Source of the DNA: Lewinellaceae bacterium
Lineage (GTDB): Bacteria; Bacteroidota; Bacteroidia; Chitinophagales; Saprospiraceae
Direction of reading: 5' to 3'
Length of the DNA stretch: 64,000 nucleotides
Assembly (NCBI GenBank): GCA_020636135.1
Contig: JACJYK010000001.1
Coordinates: 1,970,501-2,034,500, forward strand
Shown piece after piece: positions 19,601 through 27,446 of this stretch; the first letter of the stretch is position 1, and each line of letters opens with the position of its first letter. The notes beneath the pieces were generated by a model. That model was not told the origin of the DNA. It did not search any database and worked only from the letters and a program-made list of their open reading frames with translations. The position numbers were made by a program, and so were the translations under genes.

Positions 19601-22600
19601 TGGTGCTACGATCCGGTTCAATGACGCCATCACTCCAGGGAGTTGCCCGCAAGAATATCAGATCAGCAGAACCTGGGAAGCTGTCGATGCATGCAACAAT
19701 TCAAATTCACGGATCCAGCAGATCAATGTAGTTGACACGGTTCCACCGATGATGATATGTCCTCCGGATAGTTTTGCAAACTGCTTCGCTGCTGAAATTG
19801 ATACCTTCTATCATTGGTCTCAATATGTAGCAGGCGGAGGTTCAGCTACAGATGCCTGTGGGCTGGATACCAGCAGTTACCGGTTCCTTTATGAAACATC
19901 CACTATGATTCCTCAGGGTTTCGAGGTGTTGAGGTATTACACCGTCAGTGATTCTTGTGGAAATGCGGACACCTGTACGCACCGAATTATCATTCATGAT
20001 AATATTCCTCCAGTGGCATTATGCCGGGATAGCTTTATGATCATGGCGGATTCTGCCGGAAATGTCCGGGTCATAGCCGATTCAGTGGATATCGGGTCAT
20101 ACGATAACTGTGGGATAGCATCCATTACCTTCTCACCAGCAGTGGTCTCTTGTACTTTCTTCTATAATACCACCATCTGGCGTGAGGTAACCATGATCGT
20201 AAGGGATTACGCCGGTAATATTTCCACTTGCACGTCCACGGTTCAGGTACGGTGTCCTTGCCCCCTGAACACGTTGCCACCTTCCTGTGCTGACGATGTG
20301 ACCATTAGCCTGGGTTCATCCTGTGACTTCAAGCTGGATGTCGCCGATGTTTTGTACAATGATGTGACCGGATGTGACGATCCTTATAAAATCAATGTCA
20401 CTGGTCGTGCCGGGTTGTCATTGGGTGATGTAGTGACCTCGGAATACATGGGCGAGACCCTGATTTATAACGTGATCGATACCATGACCGGAAACCGGTG
20501 CTGGGGAAGAATTCATGTGGAAGATAAGTTGCCACCTCAGTTCGTATGTCGCGATCTGACCATCAGTTGTTTTGAAGATATTCCGCCTCCACCGACTCCG
20601 ATAGAGAACTGTGGCGTGATACCGGAGCCCGAGATCCTGGAAGAGGTCTATACCTCTTACTCCTGTGAAGACAATGCTGATTTTGTCGGTTACCTCCACC
20701 GTGCCGTAAGAGTATCGGACATCTGGGGCAATTTCCGGGAGTGCAGTCAGGACATCTATATTCGACGGGAATCTCTGGACAACCTCGTTTGCCCTGAACC
20801 CACAGAGATAGACTGCTGCGCAAAGGATGCCAGTGGGAATGCGCTCTTATGGAATACGAATCTGGTTGACATCGATGACCAGGGTTACCCACATCCGAAA
20901 GTGTTAATTGATGCAAATGGGAAAAACGTAGGCATCGCACCTCCTCCATACTTTGTGGTCGACGGTGATACCGCTTATGCCTTTAATTTGAATCATGCCT
21001 GCAACATCGTGGTAGATTATCAGGATGAGGTGATTCCAAATTGCGGTTCGAGTTATATGATCCGTCGCAACTGGGTCCTGAAGGACTGGTGTTATGGCAG
21101 CGAATTGCAGTGTTCGCAGTTGATTAAGATCATGGATACCCTGGCTCCTGTTCCGGAGCGTTTGGATGGCATCACGGTAGAGGTCAATGCTCATGCCTGC
21201 AAAGGTGAAGTGACCATTACACCTCCTGCCATTGCAGAAGAATGTTCCTTTAAATTCTACAAGTCGGATGCAGCATCTGCTTATGCATCCATCGGATATC
21301 ACTATGAGATCATTTATTACGACCCGTCCCATCCAGGCAAGATGTTGGTGCAACAGGGTGAGTTAGCTTTTGGTCAGCAAGAAAAGCTGTATCTGCCTGA
21401 AGGTGATCATGAGATTATCTGGACCATCAGTGACGGGTGCTGGAATCAGGGCACTTATGTTCAACCTGTTTGGGTTCTCGATAATATGCCACCCGAGCCG
21501 GTTTGTGATGAAATAACGCAGGTTACCTTTACCGACAGTTGTTGGGCGAGGATTTATGCTAAGGACCTGGATGACGGAAGTTATGACGGCTGTTGCAGCG
21601 ATTTGCATTTTGCCGTTGCTCAGATGGATAGCATTGATTACTGGCGGGCGTATTGGAATAATGTTTACCTGGAATGTTATGGCGAGTACCAATATGTACA
21701 CCACCACGAAGAAATAACTGCTACGATTGAGCACTGGATAGACTGTTACGTTTTCCGGGATTATGTGGATGTCACAGAATGCGGAGAAGAGCAGCTGGTC
21801 GTCCGGATCTATGAAGCATGTGGATTGCCAGTTCTGGATCCGCATACTTTTGCCGGTACTGAGCACCAGTGGTATTGCTTTAATCTGTACGATGATTATG
21901 CATGTTTCCTGCGGCTGCACTATGATGAATTACAGCATTATGCCAATCCCAGACCAGTATTGGGTTGCGATTACGAGACACAAATGTGCGCTTACAGGGA
22001 TCCATTTAATCTTGGTTATGAGACTCAGCCCAATCCTTTGTGTTGCGATTATGAGACTGCACCGGCAAATGATCCATTGCGTATCAAGTGGGAGTCGGTC
22101 AAAGAAGCGTACCCTGAACTGGTGACTTTGAGTGCAAACCGATGGACCTTTGATCACAGTTACAGTGAGTGCATGGTTCAGTTGCTTAAAGATGATAAGG
22201 TCGCTCCGGTCTGTATAGCACCTGAAAATATTACGGTGTTTTGCGACGGTACCCCCTGGGAAGTTGAAGTTCCGTTCAAACTGGATGAATACAATAATCC
22301 TTATGTTTTGAGAGGTCCTGGTGCGGCATGGAAAGTCTGCTCGCCAAAGGGTGATTATCTGAGTAATACGTCTTGTCCGGATAACGGATGGTATAATGGG
22401 ATAGTGGGCGAACGTTGTTGCCTTGAGGTTCCCTACCAGCAAACCGGAATTGGATATTACGGAGGACCGGCAATGAGCTATTATTATGATCACCCGGACG
22501 ACGATTGCGGATATACCACCTGGTCACCCGAAATGATGGATGGAGCAAAGGATGACTGGATTTCTTGGAAACCGGTGTATTGTATGCTCTGGTTGTGGTT

Positions 22601-25022
22601 GGACACTTTTGATGATCCTTCCTTTGGTAAACCAAAATTTAGGTTCGGAGAGGCAGAAATTAGTGATGCCTGTACCCCTCAGGAAGAATTGCAAATTGAT
22701 GTGGTCGATGATGGAGCATTAAACACCTGCGGGACGGGTACGCTTAAACGCACCTGGACGGCCACAGATAAATGCGGCAATCAAACCTCCTGCTCGCAAA
22801 CCATTACTGTGCTGCCAAGAAGCGACTTTGAGGTGGTATTCCCGGCAGACATCTATGTAAATTGTTCAGATGGTTTAAATCTGGATGCGGATAGGCAGGG
22901 AGCTGGTGCGCCCATACTCATGGATGATGATTGCGAATTGCTGGGAGTTACTTATAGTGATGAAACGGTGGATATCGGGCAGAATGGTTGTTATACAATC
23001 CTGCGAACCTGGAAGATCATCGATTGGTGTGTGTATGATCCGGATAAAACCGGATACCACCATAGCCCGTATCCGGACGTAATTGTGGACGACCGTGTGG
23101 TAGCAGGAGACGACCGGTCGTGTGTTTACCGCTATTTAAAGGATAACGGGGATGGCATCATAGAATATGTCCAGGTTATCCGGATCACGGATGATATTGC
23201 TCCCGAGATCACCTGCCGCCAGCATACGGACATATGCAGCTTCAGCAATGATTGCCAATCTACGGATCTTACATTGACATTGGGATCGGCACAGGACAAC
23301 TGCACGCCATCCAAAAACCTGGCTTATCGTTATACAGTCTATGAAGGCGGAACCAAAAACCTGGTGGCAACTGGTCAGGATACGGTGGTAACGGGAACAT
23401 TCAGCCTGGATGTCGATTACGATGTTCTTTTTGTTGTACGGGACTGGTGTGGAAATGAAGATTCATGTCTGACTAGTTTTGTGATCAGGGACTGTAAGAA
23501 GCCGACCCCGTATTGCCACGATGGAATTGTTACGGTCATTATGCCGTCGAGTGGGGAGGTTACGATTTGGGCGAAAGACCTGGATGCCGGCAGTTATGAT
23601 AATTGCACCAATCCGGAAGATTTGACATTCAGCTTTAGCGAAGATGGTTCACAGGATTCTACGACCTATACCTGTACCGATATGCCGGATGGAGAGGAAG
23701 TTATTTCTGAAAAGCAGATCTGGGTATTTGACAAAGCCGGAAATAAAGATTTCTGTTCAGTAGAGATCCATGTTCAGGATGGCAGCGGTGACGTATGTTT
23801 ACCGGACTCCTCGGCAGCATTTACATCGCTGCAGGGTGCGGTGACAACACCATTTGATCAGGGTATTGCAAGCGTCAACATCTTTGTAGGAGACCGATTG
23901 CGGTCTGCAACTAATCCTAATGGAAGTTATACGCTGACCCATATGGATAAGCATCTGCCTCAGATGATCAAACCATCCAAACTGGATCGGGCGGACAATG
24001 GGGTCACCACGCTGGATGTAGTTGCCCTACAGAAACATATTCTGGGATTGTCACGCATAGAATCCCCGTACCTGCTGCTGGCCGCAGACGTCAATGGTGA
24101 TGGAGCTATTACTGTGGTTGATCTGGTGGAATTAAGAAAGTTAATCCTTGGCAGTATCACTGAATTCTCCAGTTCCCCTTCCTGGATTTTCGTAGACCGT
24201 AATTATGCTATGGATTTAACCCACTGGCAAAAAGCTCCGAATTACATTGAATTTACCGATTCAATGATCGGGCGCTCCATGGACTTCGTCGGAATAAAAG
24301 TCGGTGACCTGAACGGGACAGCACGAGTAAGTGAGTTGCAGCAATTAGCTGTGCGGTCGGTATCCGATTATACCTTGATCGTTGATAACGAAACCTGGTC
24401 ACGGAACCAGCCGGTCACCATTCCGGTTCGTGCTTCCAGATCGCTGGATATTTCAGGAATACAGGCCGAATTTGAACTGGATAATCTGGTGGATGCAGAG
24501 ATTATCGGAAATGTATTGCCGGTGACTCCTGTCCATTATCGCCGGGACGCTAATAAGTTGTACCTGTCCATTGATGCGGCAGCAGGAATAATGGTTAAAG
24601 AAGGCGATGTTCTCTTTACCATTAAAGGTAAGGCCAGCGTCCAGGCTTCAACGTTGGATCTGATTGCGCTGACAGATCATGATCGAATGAATCCGGAATT
24701 GTATGATACACAGGCAGACATCCATTCCTTGAACCTTGGTACCGGCCAGGTGGACAAATTGCCAATGTTGTATCAGAATAAGCCTAATCCGTTCAGCGAG
24801 GAAACCATAATCCCCTTCTACATACCGGCGGCACAGGAAATCGAAATCCGGGTGTTGGCTGTTGATGGTACAGAGGTCTGGAAGCAGCGTAAATACCTGG
24901 AGCCAGGTAATCACCAGTGGGCGATTCAGTTACCAAGGACTTCTGAAGGCGGAATTTATTTCTATCAATTATTGTCCGGAGAACGTGTTATCACCAGAAA
25001 AATGATCTACATCACGAGGTAA
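13626..25022 (+). CDS. Giant T9SS-secreted protein: VWA, DUF11-like, HYR-like repeats, dockerin, cohesin-like module
   Basis: I start at 13626, where MRGLYKNTLFVLGMGAVAVF gives a signal peptide. An in-frame ATG at 13572 would add 18 poorly placed residues. The product is 3798 residues. In order it has: an N-terminal beta domain with IGYDADATSGFSFVIL, YYFTDRGW and SGDQIFAYQ (about 42-250); a von Willebrand factor A domain with MIDAS start VFIIDESGSIGS (about 374-578); a DUF11-like domain (about 581-699); about 18 contiguous and about 7 divergent HYR-like repeats with four conserved cysteines each (about 697-3400); a carboxypeptidase-regulatory-like segment; a dockerin with two loops, LDRADNGVTTLDVV and ADVNGDGAITVVDL (about 3447-3510); a cohesin-like module; and a T9SS type A sorting domain (about 3714-3798, LYQNKPNPFSEET). 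It is most likely a surface adhesin or matrix protein. Ligand unknown. Confidence 0.95.
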   Translation: MRGLYKNTLFVLGMGAVAVFAYALKSRNSASPEHYLSPPTAMMMASVGGLQFIGYDADATSGFSFVILEPVTAGTVYYFTDRGWSTTIGFPAVGTEGILTVTLNNNYSCGTEFAVYDASGTWVVESSQGGSPSVTESGNFNLETSGDQIFAYQTSEPTVGNEGNFLAAIQMNNGWNGSNTGNNNSQQPVFFTSGNPGVGLDIVLTPEVDNAKYDCSTSTGAASNILSAINTEGNWDTDNTNAFDLTAYCGMCCDNSAPVVLAPNTVDLNAAYTLTFNSVLPPGESWEIYTQGCGIGPVLTSTMGTSVQLIAPGVAQELVYFIKSTSGTCCTRVTICVIDPFAVCTDCSTGPFACGECVLSDPAPNPPLSATCDDLQLVFIIDESGSIGSAGATGDVRDGTLAFLNALNGSGVDIAIIEFSTEARLVTNYVPIDNALISAVTGYFNGTPFNSQTYSPSGSTNWHHALYIADTLSIQPDMVILFTDGSPTAYGTSTGISCNNDASLVNPVKIANRMKNDGSHIFMLGVGTVDSTNLKAMSGELKYNAGVNTIGTADWTNENFNNLAQCLEDFAYELCATVISLEKSIVDLSCDTATFQLIVRNLGGTNVATSVMVVDTFPAGYGSVIYTGPQSVCIGAACMPGQPATTFKWTVGSIPPNGSDTLLIRATVLNSGSRLNTAWATSSTADTASASVDGVDLQPDTQSPMIACPADTTIDCGTSTMPLATGQASATDDTDPNPVITYSDLTFSGTLPCIVLQRTWSATDLCGNIASCNQMITIQDSVPPTIICPSNRTVTCLDDTSPASQGMATASDNCTITPGIVFTDQTSGGSCPANFILSRTWIATDACSNTNTCVQTISGVDDMPPALTPARDTVVECDGSGNTAAYSEWITLHGRATASDLCSTFTWSSQVISSMTGCGNTRQDSVRFIVIDACGNADTTMAKFIIKDLTPPTITPATAITIDCNASPNALSDWLSAHGNAMASDVCGNITWSNNFTSAPEACAGSGVIPVTFYATDDCLNVDSTTANLTVSDDSPPHIIQPARDTMVQCEGGGTSAYMIWRTNLGGAQATDDCGEVTWSDREISSTPGCGLTRSYLVRFYVEDACGNMDSTQATFSYIDTVPPVLPAPPNDTLVDCPPNAPGIVPLVAMDACSGGPILAFPTRVTESFSCDYYITDKWIFMDACGNKDSLERRIHVKDSIAPVFPTLLAGDTIYFDCDDPVPGDLPGSTDNCGSVEAGYIDVDLMVTCPSERIIERTYMSTDVCGNSSVIVNYLIFKDTTPPVLSPAMDTLVDCDGTGNTTDLANWIANHGGATASDNCASMIIWSNRTISSSPACPNTRDDLVRFYARDECGNIDSTEAHFIIRDVTPPLFTNDPQDITIDCGMMQGALLNDWLMNNGYAVATEECSVVSWSNDFGGEPGACGDNNSITITFTATDQCNNSSVRTAQLTIQDNIAPTVLNEASDTTVDCDGRGNMAEFGSWINRHGGATATDDCSAVSWDTTLMQRTILCDFTSTSTYYFIATDGCGNADTSTATFTIRDITPPSPPQAPANITVTCSGDIPSAASLNAMDVCAGIIPAVVSDVVSDSNCLNQFEVSRTWIFTDPCGNTSSVQQSILVSDDVPPQIHGVNDQEVIIVSCDQPLPTFNVTASDNCGMVRLVPSISSGTGSCSAESMQTLTWTAIDTCQNRTTVSITIQIVDTTPPVLTIPGDRMISCEQDTAVNILGLATAMDNCSGVTISHNDRTIPGSCRQNYTINRTWIAVDLCMNSASRIQIIEVVDTTPPTYTPPQNITIDCGAGQASDLQTWLDNHANSTGSDNCSLGVIWRYDPVISPDACGLDNSVPVNFYVADSCGNEASFTAMLTIVDEVPPTISSAARDTTVECDGAGNVADFNGWANRHGGASGSDDCGTVSWSYQVLTSTPGCASTRVDSVRFVIRDLCDNRDTTYANFIIVDNTPPMIQLPVDLTILCDEPVDPSFTGLGIAIDECGGATIRFNDAITPGSCPQEYQISRTWEAVDACNNSNSRIQQINVVDTVPPMMICPPDSFANCFAAEIDTFYHWSQYVAGGGSATDACGLDTSSYRFLYETSTMIPQGFEVLRYYTVSDSCGNADTCTHRIIIHDNIPPVALCRDSFMIMADSAGNVRVIADSVDIGSYDNCGIASITFSPAVVSCTFFYNTTIWREVTMIVRDYAGNISTCTSTVQVRCPCPLNTLPPSCADDVTISLGSSCDFKLDVADVLYNDVTGCDDPYKINVTGRAGLSLGDVVTSEYMGETLIYNVIDTMTGNRCWGRIHVEDKLPPQFVCRDLTISCFEDIPPPPTPIENCGVIPEPEILEEVYTSYSCEDNADFVGYLHRAVRVSDIWGNFRECSQDIYIRRESLDNLVCPEPTEIDCCAKDASGNALLWNTNLVDIDDQGYPHPKVLIDANGKNVGIAPPPYFVVDGDTAYAFNLNHACNIVVDYQDEVIPNCGSSYMIRRNWVLKDWCYGSELQCSQLIKIMDTLAPVPERLDGITVEVNAHACKGEVTITPPAIAEECSFKFYKSDAASAYASIGYHYEIIYYDPSHPGKMLVQQGELAFGQQEKLYLPEGDHEIIWTISDGCWNQGTYVQPVWVLDNMPPEPVCDEITQVTFTDSCWARIYAKDLDDGSYDGCCSDLHFAVAQMDSIDYWRAYWNNVYLECYGEYQYVHHHEEITATIEHWIDCYVFRDYVDVTECGEEQLVVRIYEACGLPVLDPHTFAGTEHQWYCFNLYDDYACFLRLHYDELQHYANPRPVLGCDYETQMCAYRDPFNLGYETQPNPLCCDYETAPANDPLRIKWESVKEAYPELVTLSANRWTFDHSYSECMVQLLKDDKVAPVCIAPENITVFCDGTPWEVEVPFKLDEYNNPYVLRGPGAAWKVCSPKGDYLSNTSCPDNGWYNGIVGERCCLEVPYQQTGIGYYGGPAMSYYYDHPDDDCGYTTWSPEMMDGAKDDWISWKPVYCMLWLWLDTFDDPSFGKPKFRFGEAEISDACTPQEELQIDVVDDGALNTCGTGTLKRTWTATDKCGNQTSCSQTITVLPRSDFEVVFPADIYVNCSDGLNLDADRQGAGAPILMDDDCELLGVTYSDETVDIGQNGCYTILRTWKIIDWCVYDPDKTGYHHSPYPDVIVDDRVVAGDDRSCVYRYLKDNGDGIIEYVQVIRITDDIAPEITCRQHTDICSFSNDCQSTDLTLTLGSAQDNCTPSKNLAYRYTVYEGGTKNLVATGQDTVVTGTFSLDVDYDVLFVVRDWCGNEDSCLTSFVIRDCKKPTPYCHDGIVTVIMPSSGEVTIWAKDLDAGSYDNCTNPEDLTFSFSEDGSQDSTTYTCTDMPDGEEVISEKQIWVFDKAGNKDFCSVEIHVQDGSGDVCLPDSSAAFTSLQGAVTTPFDQGIASVNIFVGDRLRSATNPNGSYTLTHMDKHLPQMIKPSKLDRADNGVTTLDVVALQKHILGLSRIESPYLLLAADVNGDGAITVVDLVELRKLILGSITEFSSSPSWIFVDRNYAMDLTHWQKAPNYIEFTDSMIGRSMDFVGIKVGDLNGTARVSELQQLAVRSVSDYTLIVDNETWSRNQPVTIPVRASRSLDISGIQAEFELDNLVDAEIIGNVLPVTPVHYRRDANKLYLSIDAAAGIMVKEGDVLFTIKGKASVQASTLDLIALTDHDRMNPELYDTQADIHSLNLGTGQVDKLPMLYQNKPNPFSEETIIPFYIPAAQEIEIRVLAVDGTEVWKQRKYLEPGNHQWAIQLPRTSEGGIYFYQLLSGERVITRKMIYITR
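15715..20265 (+). repeat. Array of about 18 tandem HYR-like repeats
   Basis: Each unit is about 84 residues. It opens with D-x-x-P-P (for example DSVPPTIICP, DTTPPVLSPA), has Cys in a (T/D)xxC strand, a DxC in the middle (ATASDNC) and closes with DxCGN before the next unit. Two subtypes are visible: long ones with CDGxGN...W...HGGA (opening near 16230, 17495, 18030 and 19272) and short ones with CP...TVxC. Related but divergent units continue to about 23800. Confidence 0.85.
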
Positions 25023-25055
25023 TCACATATAATCCCTGACCCGGCGTCAAAAGAG

Positions 25056-25092
25056 AAGAGGCTGTCTTATAATGTAGGCAGCCTCTTTTTTA
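25056..25092 (+). terminator. Rho-independent terminator of giant protein 1 gene
   Basis: Stem GAGGCTG (25058-25064) pairs with CAGCCTC (25079-25085), followed by a T-rich tract. It lies 36 bp after the stop codon at 25022. Confidence 0.88.
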
Positions 25093-25330
25093 ATGATTAT
25101 TAGGCCAGTTCCCCGGTTGAATGATCCATTTGGACGTGGATTATTTATTGGATATACTCACCAGCTACTACATGAACAAATATGTAGATGTGGTCACATT
25201 TTATCCTTCATCGTGTTATGGGTGCGAACACAGTCTGGTATTTCTACTTGTGCCGTTTCTGATGGCCCAGTCCATGGTTATTATCCAAACGTGCAGGAAG
25301 CATTCCGGATTCAATTTATTGGCAGATAGG

Positions 25331-25362
25331 TTGGCAGATATTATCAGGATAGACTATCTTTG
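25331..25362 (+). promoter_or_regulatory. Bacteroidota-type promoter ahead of candidate sRNA
   Basis: TTG at 25331-25333, 21 nt, then TATCTTTG at 25355-25362, a perfect match to the -7 consensus TAnnTTTG. Transcription would begin around 25369, with the next terminator only about 75 nt on. Confidence 0.5.
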
Positions 25363-25368
25363 AAGTAT

Positions 25369-25447
25369 ATACCTGCTTAAAGTATTAGGATCACACATCC
25401 CGAGAGGGATAGAAGAAGTCTGGATTATATGATCCGGACTTTTCTGT
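25369..25447 (+). ncRNA. Candidate small RNA, about 80 nt
   Basis: The stretch is bounded by the promoter at 25331-25362 and a terminator hairpin at 25416-25444. Inside, ATCCC-GAGA-GGGAT (25397-25410) forms a 5-bp stem closed by a GNRA-type tetraloop. No open frame of useful length fits. It could be a free-standing regulatory RNA or an attenuated leader of the gene at 25606. I do not recognise a known RNA family. The ends are estimates. Confidence 0.4.
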
Positions 25448-25450
25448 TTT
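25416..25450 (+). terminator. Terminator hairpin of the candidate sRNA
   Basis: A 9-10-bp stem (25416-25425 with 25432-25441, one G-T pair) has a 6-nt loop and is followed by a T-rich stretch. It lies 156 bp before the next start codon and more than 390 bp after the previous stop. Confidence 0.7.
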
Positions 25451-25605
25451 AGGCATTTATTGTACGGACCGGAGTATTATCGCGTATTTGGAATAATTTT
25501 AACACGGCCTGTTAATCTATTGTTATGGTCCTTTCGTTCTTAAAGAAAATGGCCATCAATTTTTAGCTTCGTACACCAAGCAGGATCAAACGAATTACAC
25601 TTTTA

Positions 25606-26034
25606 ATGTCGATCTCCGACCACATATATCTCAATCTGATAGACCTGAATGCACTTCCGGCTATCCTGGCTTACCGCGATTATTTCTCCAATCGCGATAA
25701 TAAGTTTTACCGTATTTCCAGTAATGATTTACAACCCTATGAATACCCGGAGGAGATCCAGGATTTCATCCGTAAATTGTACCAGGCCAACATCATCCAG
25801 CCTTTCAATTGGGTGGCGTGGAGAGAAAGCGACGAGGGTCAACAATTGATGAGCTATCCCTCCCGCATCAAGGAGGCCCCGATCGAAGAAGTAATCAAGT
25901 TGTTGATCGCCCATTTGCGATCAGACCGTTTTATTGCCGGCCACCTGGCTACGGTGATCGAAGAAGGCCAGATCAATTTAATTTTGGAGCGATTCGAAGA
26001 GTTGATTGGAAAACAGAATTTAACCCTCGCCTAA
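25606..26034 (+). CDS. DUF6508 family protein
   Basis: This 142-residue soluble protein matches the DUF6508 pattern: LPAILAYRDYF near the start, FIRKLYQANIIQPFNWVAW in the middle, and LLIAHLRSDRFIAGHLATVIEEGQI near the end. The family is widespread in bacteria and has no established role. It stands alone on the plus strand, 156 bp after the terminator hairpin at 25416, and its 3' end faces the MFS gene with 19 bp between. Confidence 0.75.
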   Translation: MSISDHIYLNLIDLNALPAILAYRDYFSNRDNKFYRISSNDLQPYEYPEEIQDFIRKLYQANIIQPFNWVAWRESDEGQQLMSYPSRIKEAPIEEVIKLLIAHLRSDRFIAGHLATVIEEGQINLILERFEELIGKQNLTLA

Positions 26035-26053
26035 TTTATCTGCATTCTCACTT

Positions 26054-27301
26054 TTAAGCTGCCTTACTGATTGTTTCTCTCCGTGAAATTTCCCGGTCAA
26101 TTCGTCCCATTAACAAGGCTACCAAAATCATGGTACAAGAAACGACATACCCGAGTACATCGTATCGTTGTAAGGGTCCGCTATTCTGCTGAATGACGAT
26201 CATACCAGCAATGGTTGACGCAATCCCTCCCGAAAATTGTTGAATGGAACTGCTGATGCTCATGAAAGCACCGCGATCTGCTGGAGCGGGGACGCCGGTC
26301 ATCAGGGCAGAGCCGGATATTCTGCGAGCGGTAATGCCTAGAAACAAGACAACGTTTATTACAATGACCAGCGATAGGGGAGAAACACCTAAATGAGTGT
26401 AATAAAGAATGGTAACCAATGAGATGCCGGTTCCAATCGCAAAAAACAGGTACTTCCCATAACGGTCCGACCATCTGCCAATGAGTGGACCAAGGGCAAT
26501 ATTGAAGACGCCGGTGATGCCGTAAAGAACCGGTAACTGTTCCAGCGTCAGTCCGAGATTATGGACACTGAAAGCACTTGCAAATGGCATCAGCATAAAT
26601 CCACCTGTTGTCATCAGTCCGGTGGCAATAAATGCCTGGATATGGGAAGGCTTGGTGATTGTCCGGAGCAGGTGTTTTACTGGTGATCCTGAAGACCGCT
26701 CATTCAGGTGGTCGCGTATGGGTTGCATATAGATTGCAATGACTGCACCTACAGCGATACCGATGCCGCCGATTAACCAGAACGGCGCATGCCAGTTGAA
26801 GTGATTTGCCAGTACAAGTCCAATTGGTAATCCCAATACCTGGCTGGCTGAGAATGCCATCTGGACGAAACCCATCACCCGGCCCCGGTATTCCAGGGTA
26901 AATAAGTCGGTGATGATTGCAAACCCGATGGAATTGAGAACACCACCAAACAATCCTGTGATGATCCTGGCGAACAATAAGAAATGGAAGTTCGGAGCCA
27001 ATGCACACAACAAAGTGCCTAGCATGAACCCACTGTAGAAGAAAAGCAAAAGTTTTTTACGGTCAAACCGGTCAGCAAATCCTGCAGTCAGGAGACCGGA
27101 GATGGCTGCACTGAATGCATATGCAGACACAACCACCCCAAATCTGGCCGGCTCAAGTCCAAGCTGATCCATCAGTATCGCCCCCAGAGGTGACAGGACC
27201 ATAAAGTCCAGGATAACCGTGAACTGCAGGAAGGCCAGAATGGCAATGATGAATTTCTGATAGTTGGACAGACCGCTATTGGCTGGCTGGTTCGTGATCA
27301 T
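26054..27301 (-). CDS. MFS transporter (AraJ-like drug/sugar efflux type)
   Basis: This 415-residue protein has 12 predicted membrane helices. Family motif A is recognisable as GFADRFDRKKLLLFFY (about 79-94) after helix 2, with a related GRWSDRYGKYLFF after helix 8. The N-terminal half (FTVILDFMVLSPLGAILMDQ) is typical of the DHA1/AraJ-like exporters. The exported compound is unknown. A GC-palindrome near its likely promoter suggests local regulation. The gene is 145 bp downstream of the D-aminoacylase gene on the same strand but probably has its own promoter. Confidence 0.92.
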   Translation of the reverse strand: MITNQPANSGLSNYQKFIIAILAFLQFTVILDFMVLSPLGAILMDQLGLEPARFGVVVSAYAFSAAISGLLTAGFADRFDRKKLLLFFYSGFMLGTLLCALAPNFHFLLFARIITGLFGGVLNSIGFAIITDLFTLEYRGRVMGFVQMAFSASQVLGLPIGLVLANHFNWHAPFWLIGGIGIAVGAVIAIYMQPIRDHLNERSSGSPVKHLLRTITKPSHIQAFIATGLMTTGGFMLMPFASAFSVHNLGLTLEQLPVLYGITGVFNIALGPLIGRWSDRYGKYLFFAIGTGISLVTILYYTHLGVSPLSLVIVINVVLFLGITARRISGSALMTGVPAPADRGAFMSISSSIQQFSGGIASTIAGMIVIQQNSGPLQRYDVLGYVVSCTMILVALLMGRIDREISRRETISKAA

Positions 27302-27337
27302 TGGTTGTTTCGGACACGATCTGATTACTTGAATGGA

Positions 27338-27368
27338 CGAAGGTACGTTTTTACGGTGTGCACCGAAA
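27338..27368 (-). promoter_or_regulatory. Putative promoter and palindrome ahead of MFS gene
   Basis: On the minus strand TTTC (27368-27365), 19 nt, then TACCTTCG (27345-27338). This is the Bacteroidota form with two mismatches. An inverted repeat, CGGTG-TG-CACCG (27354-27365), overlaps the upstream half, where a repressor would block polymerase. The MFS start codon is 37 nt downstream. Confidence 0.3.
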
Positions 27369-27446
27369 CAAGTTGATCAGGAGTGTTGGTCTTGGACACA
27401 ATAATATCATTGAATCCAGGAACAATGGAATTTGGTAATGGACAGG

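Larger units (their letters stand above)
25023..25605. other. Intergenic region with terminator and candidate small RNA
   Basis: This 583-bp gap contains the terminator of the giant gene (25056-25092), a promoter-to-terminator unit at 25331-25450, and a plain stretch before the DUF6508 gene. Two overlapping short open frames (25093-25329 and 25121-25363) show no family resemblance, and I do not call them genes. Confidence 0.6.

Noticed and set aside
20563..22635. Long antisense open frames inside giant protein 1 (for example 20904-21353, 21363-21920, 21930-22493)
   Set aside because: They lie wholly inside a strongly supported coding frame, and their composition follows from it. No homology or start signals support them.
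25121..25363. 80-codon open frame after giant protein 1
   Set aside because: It overlaps another frame (25093-25329), has no ribosome-binding signal or family resemblance, and runs into the promoter of the candidate small RNA.
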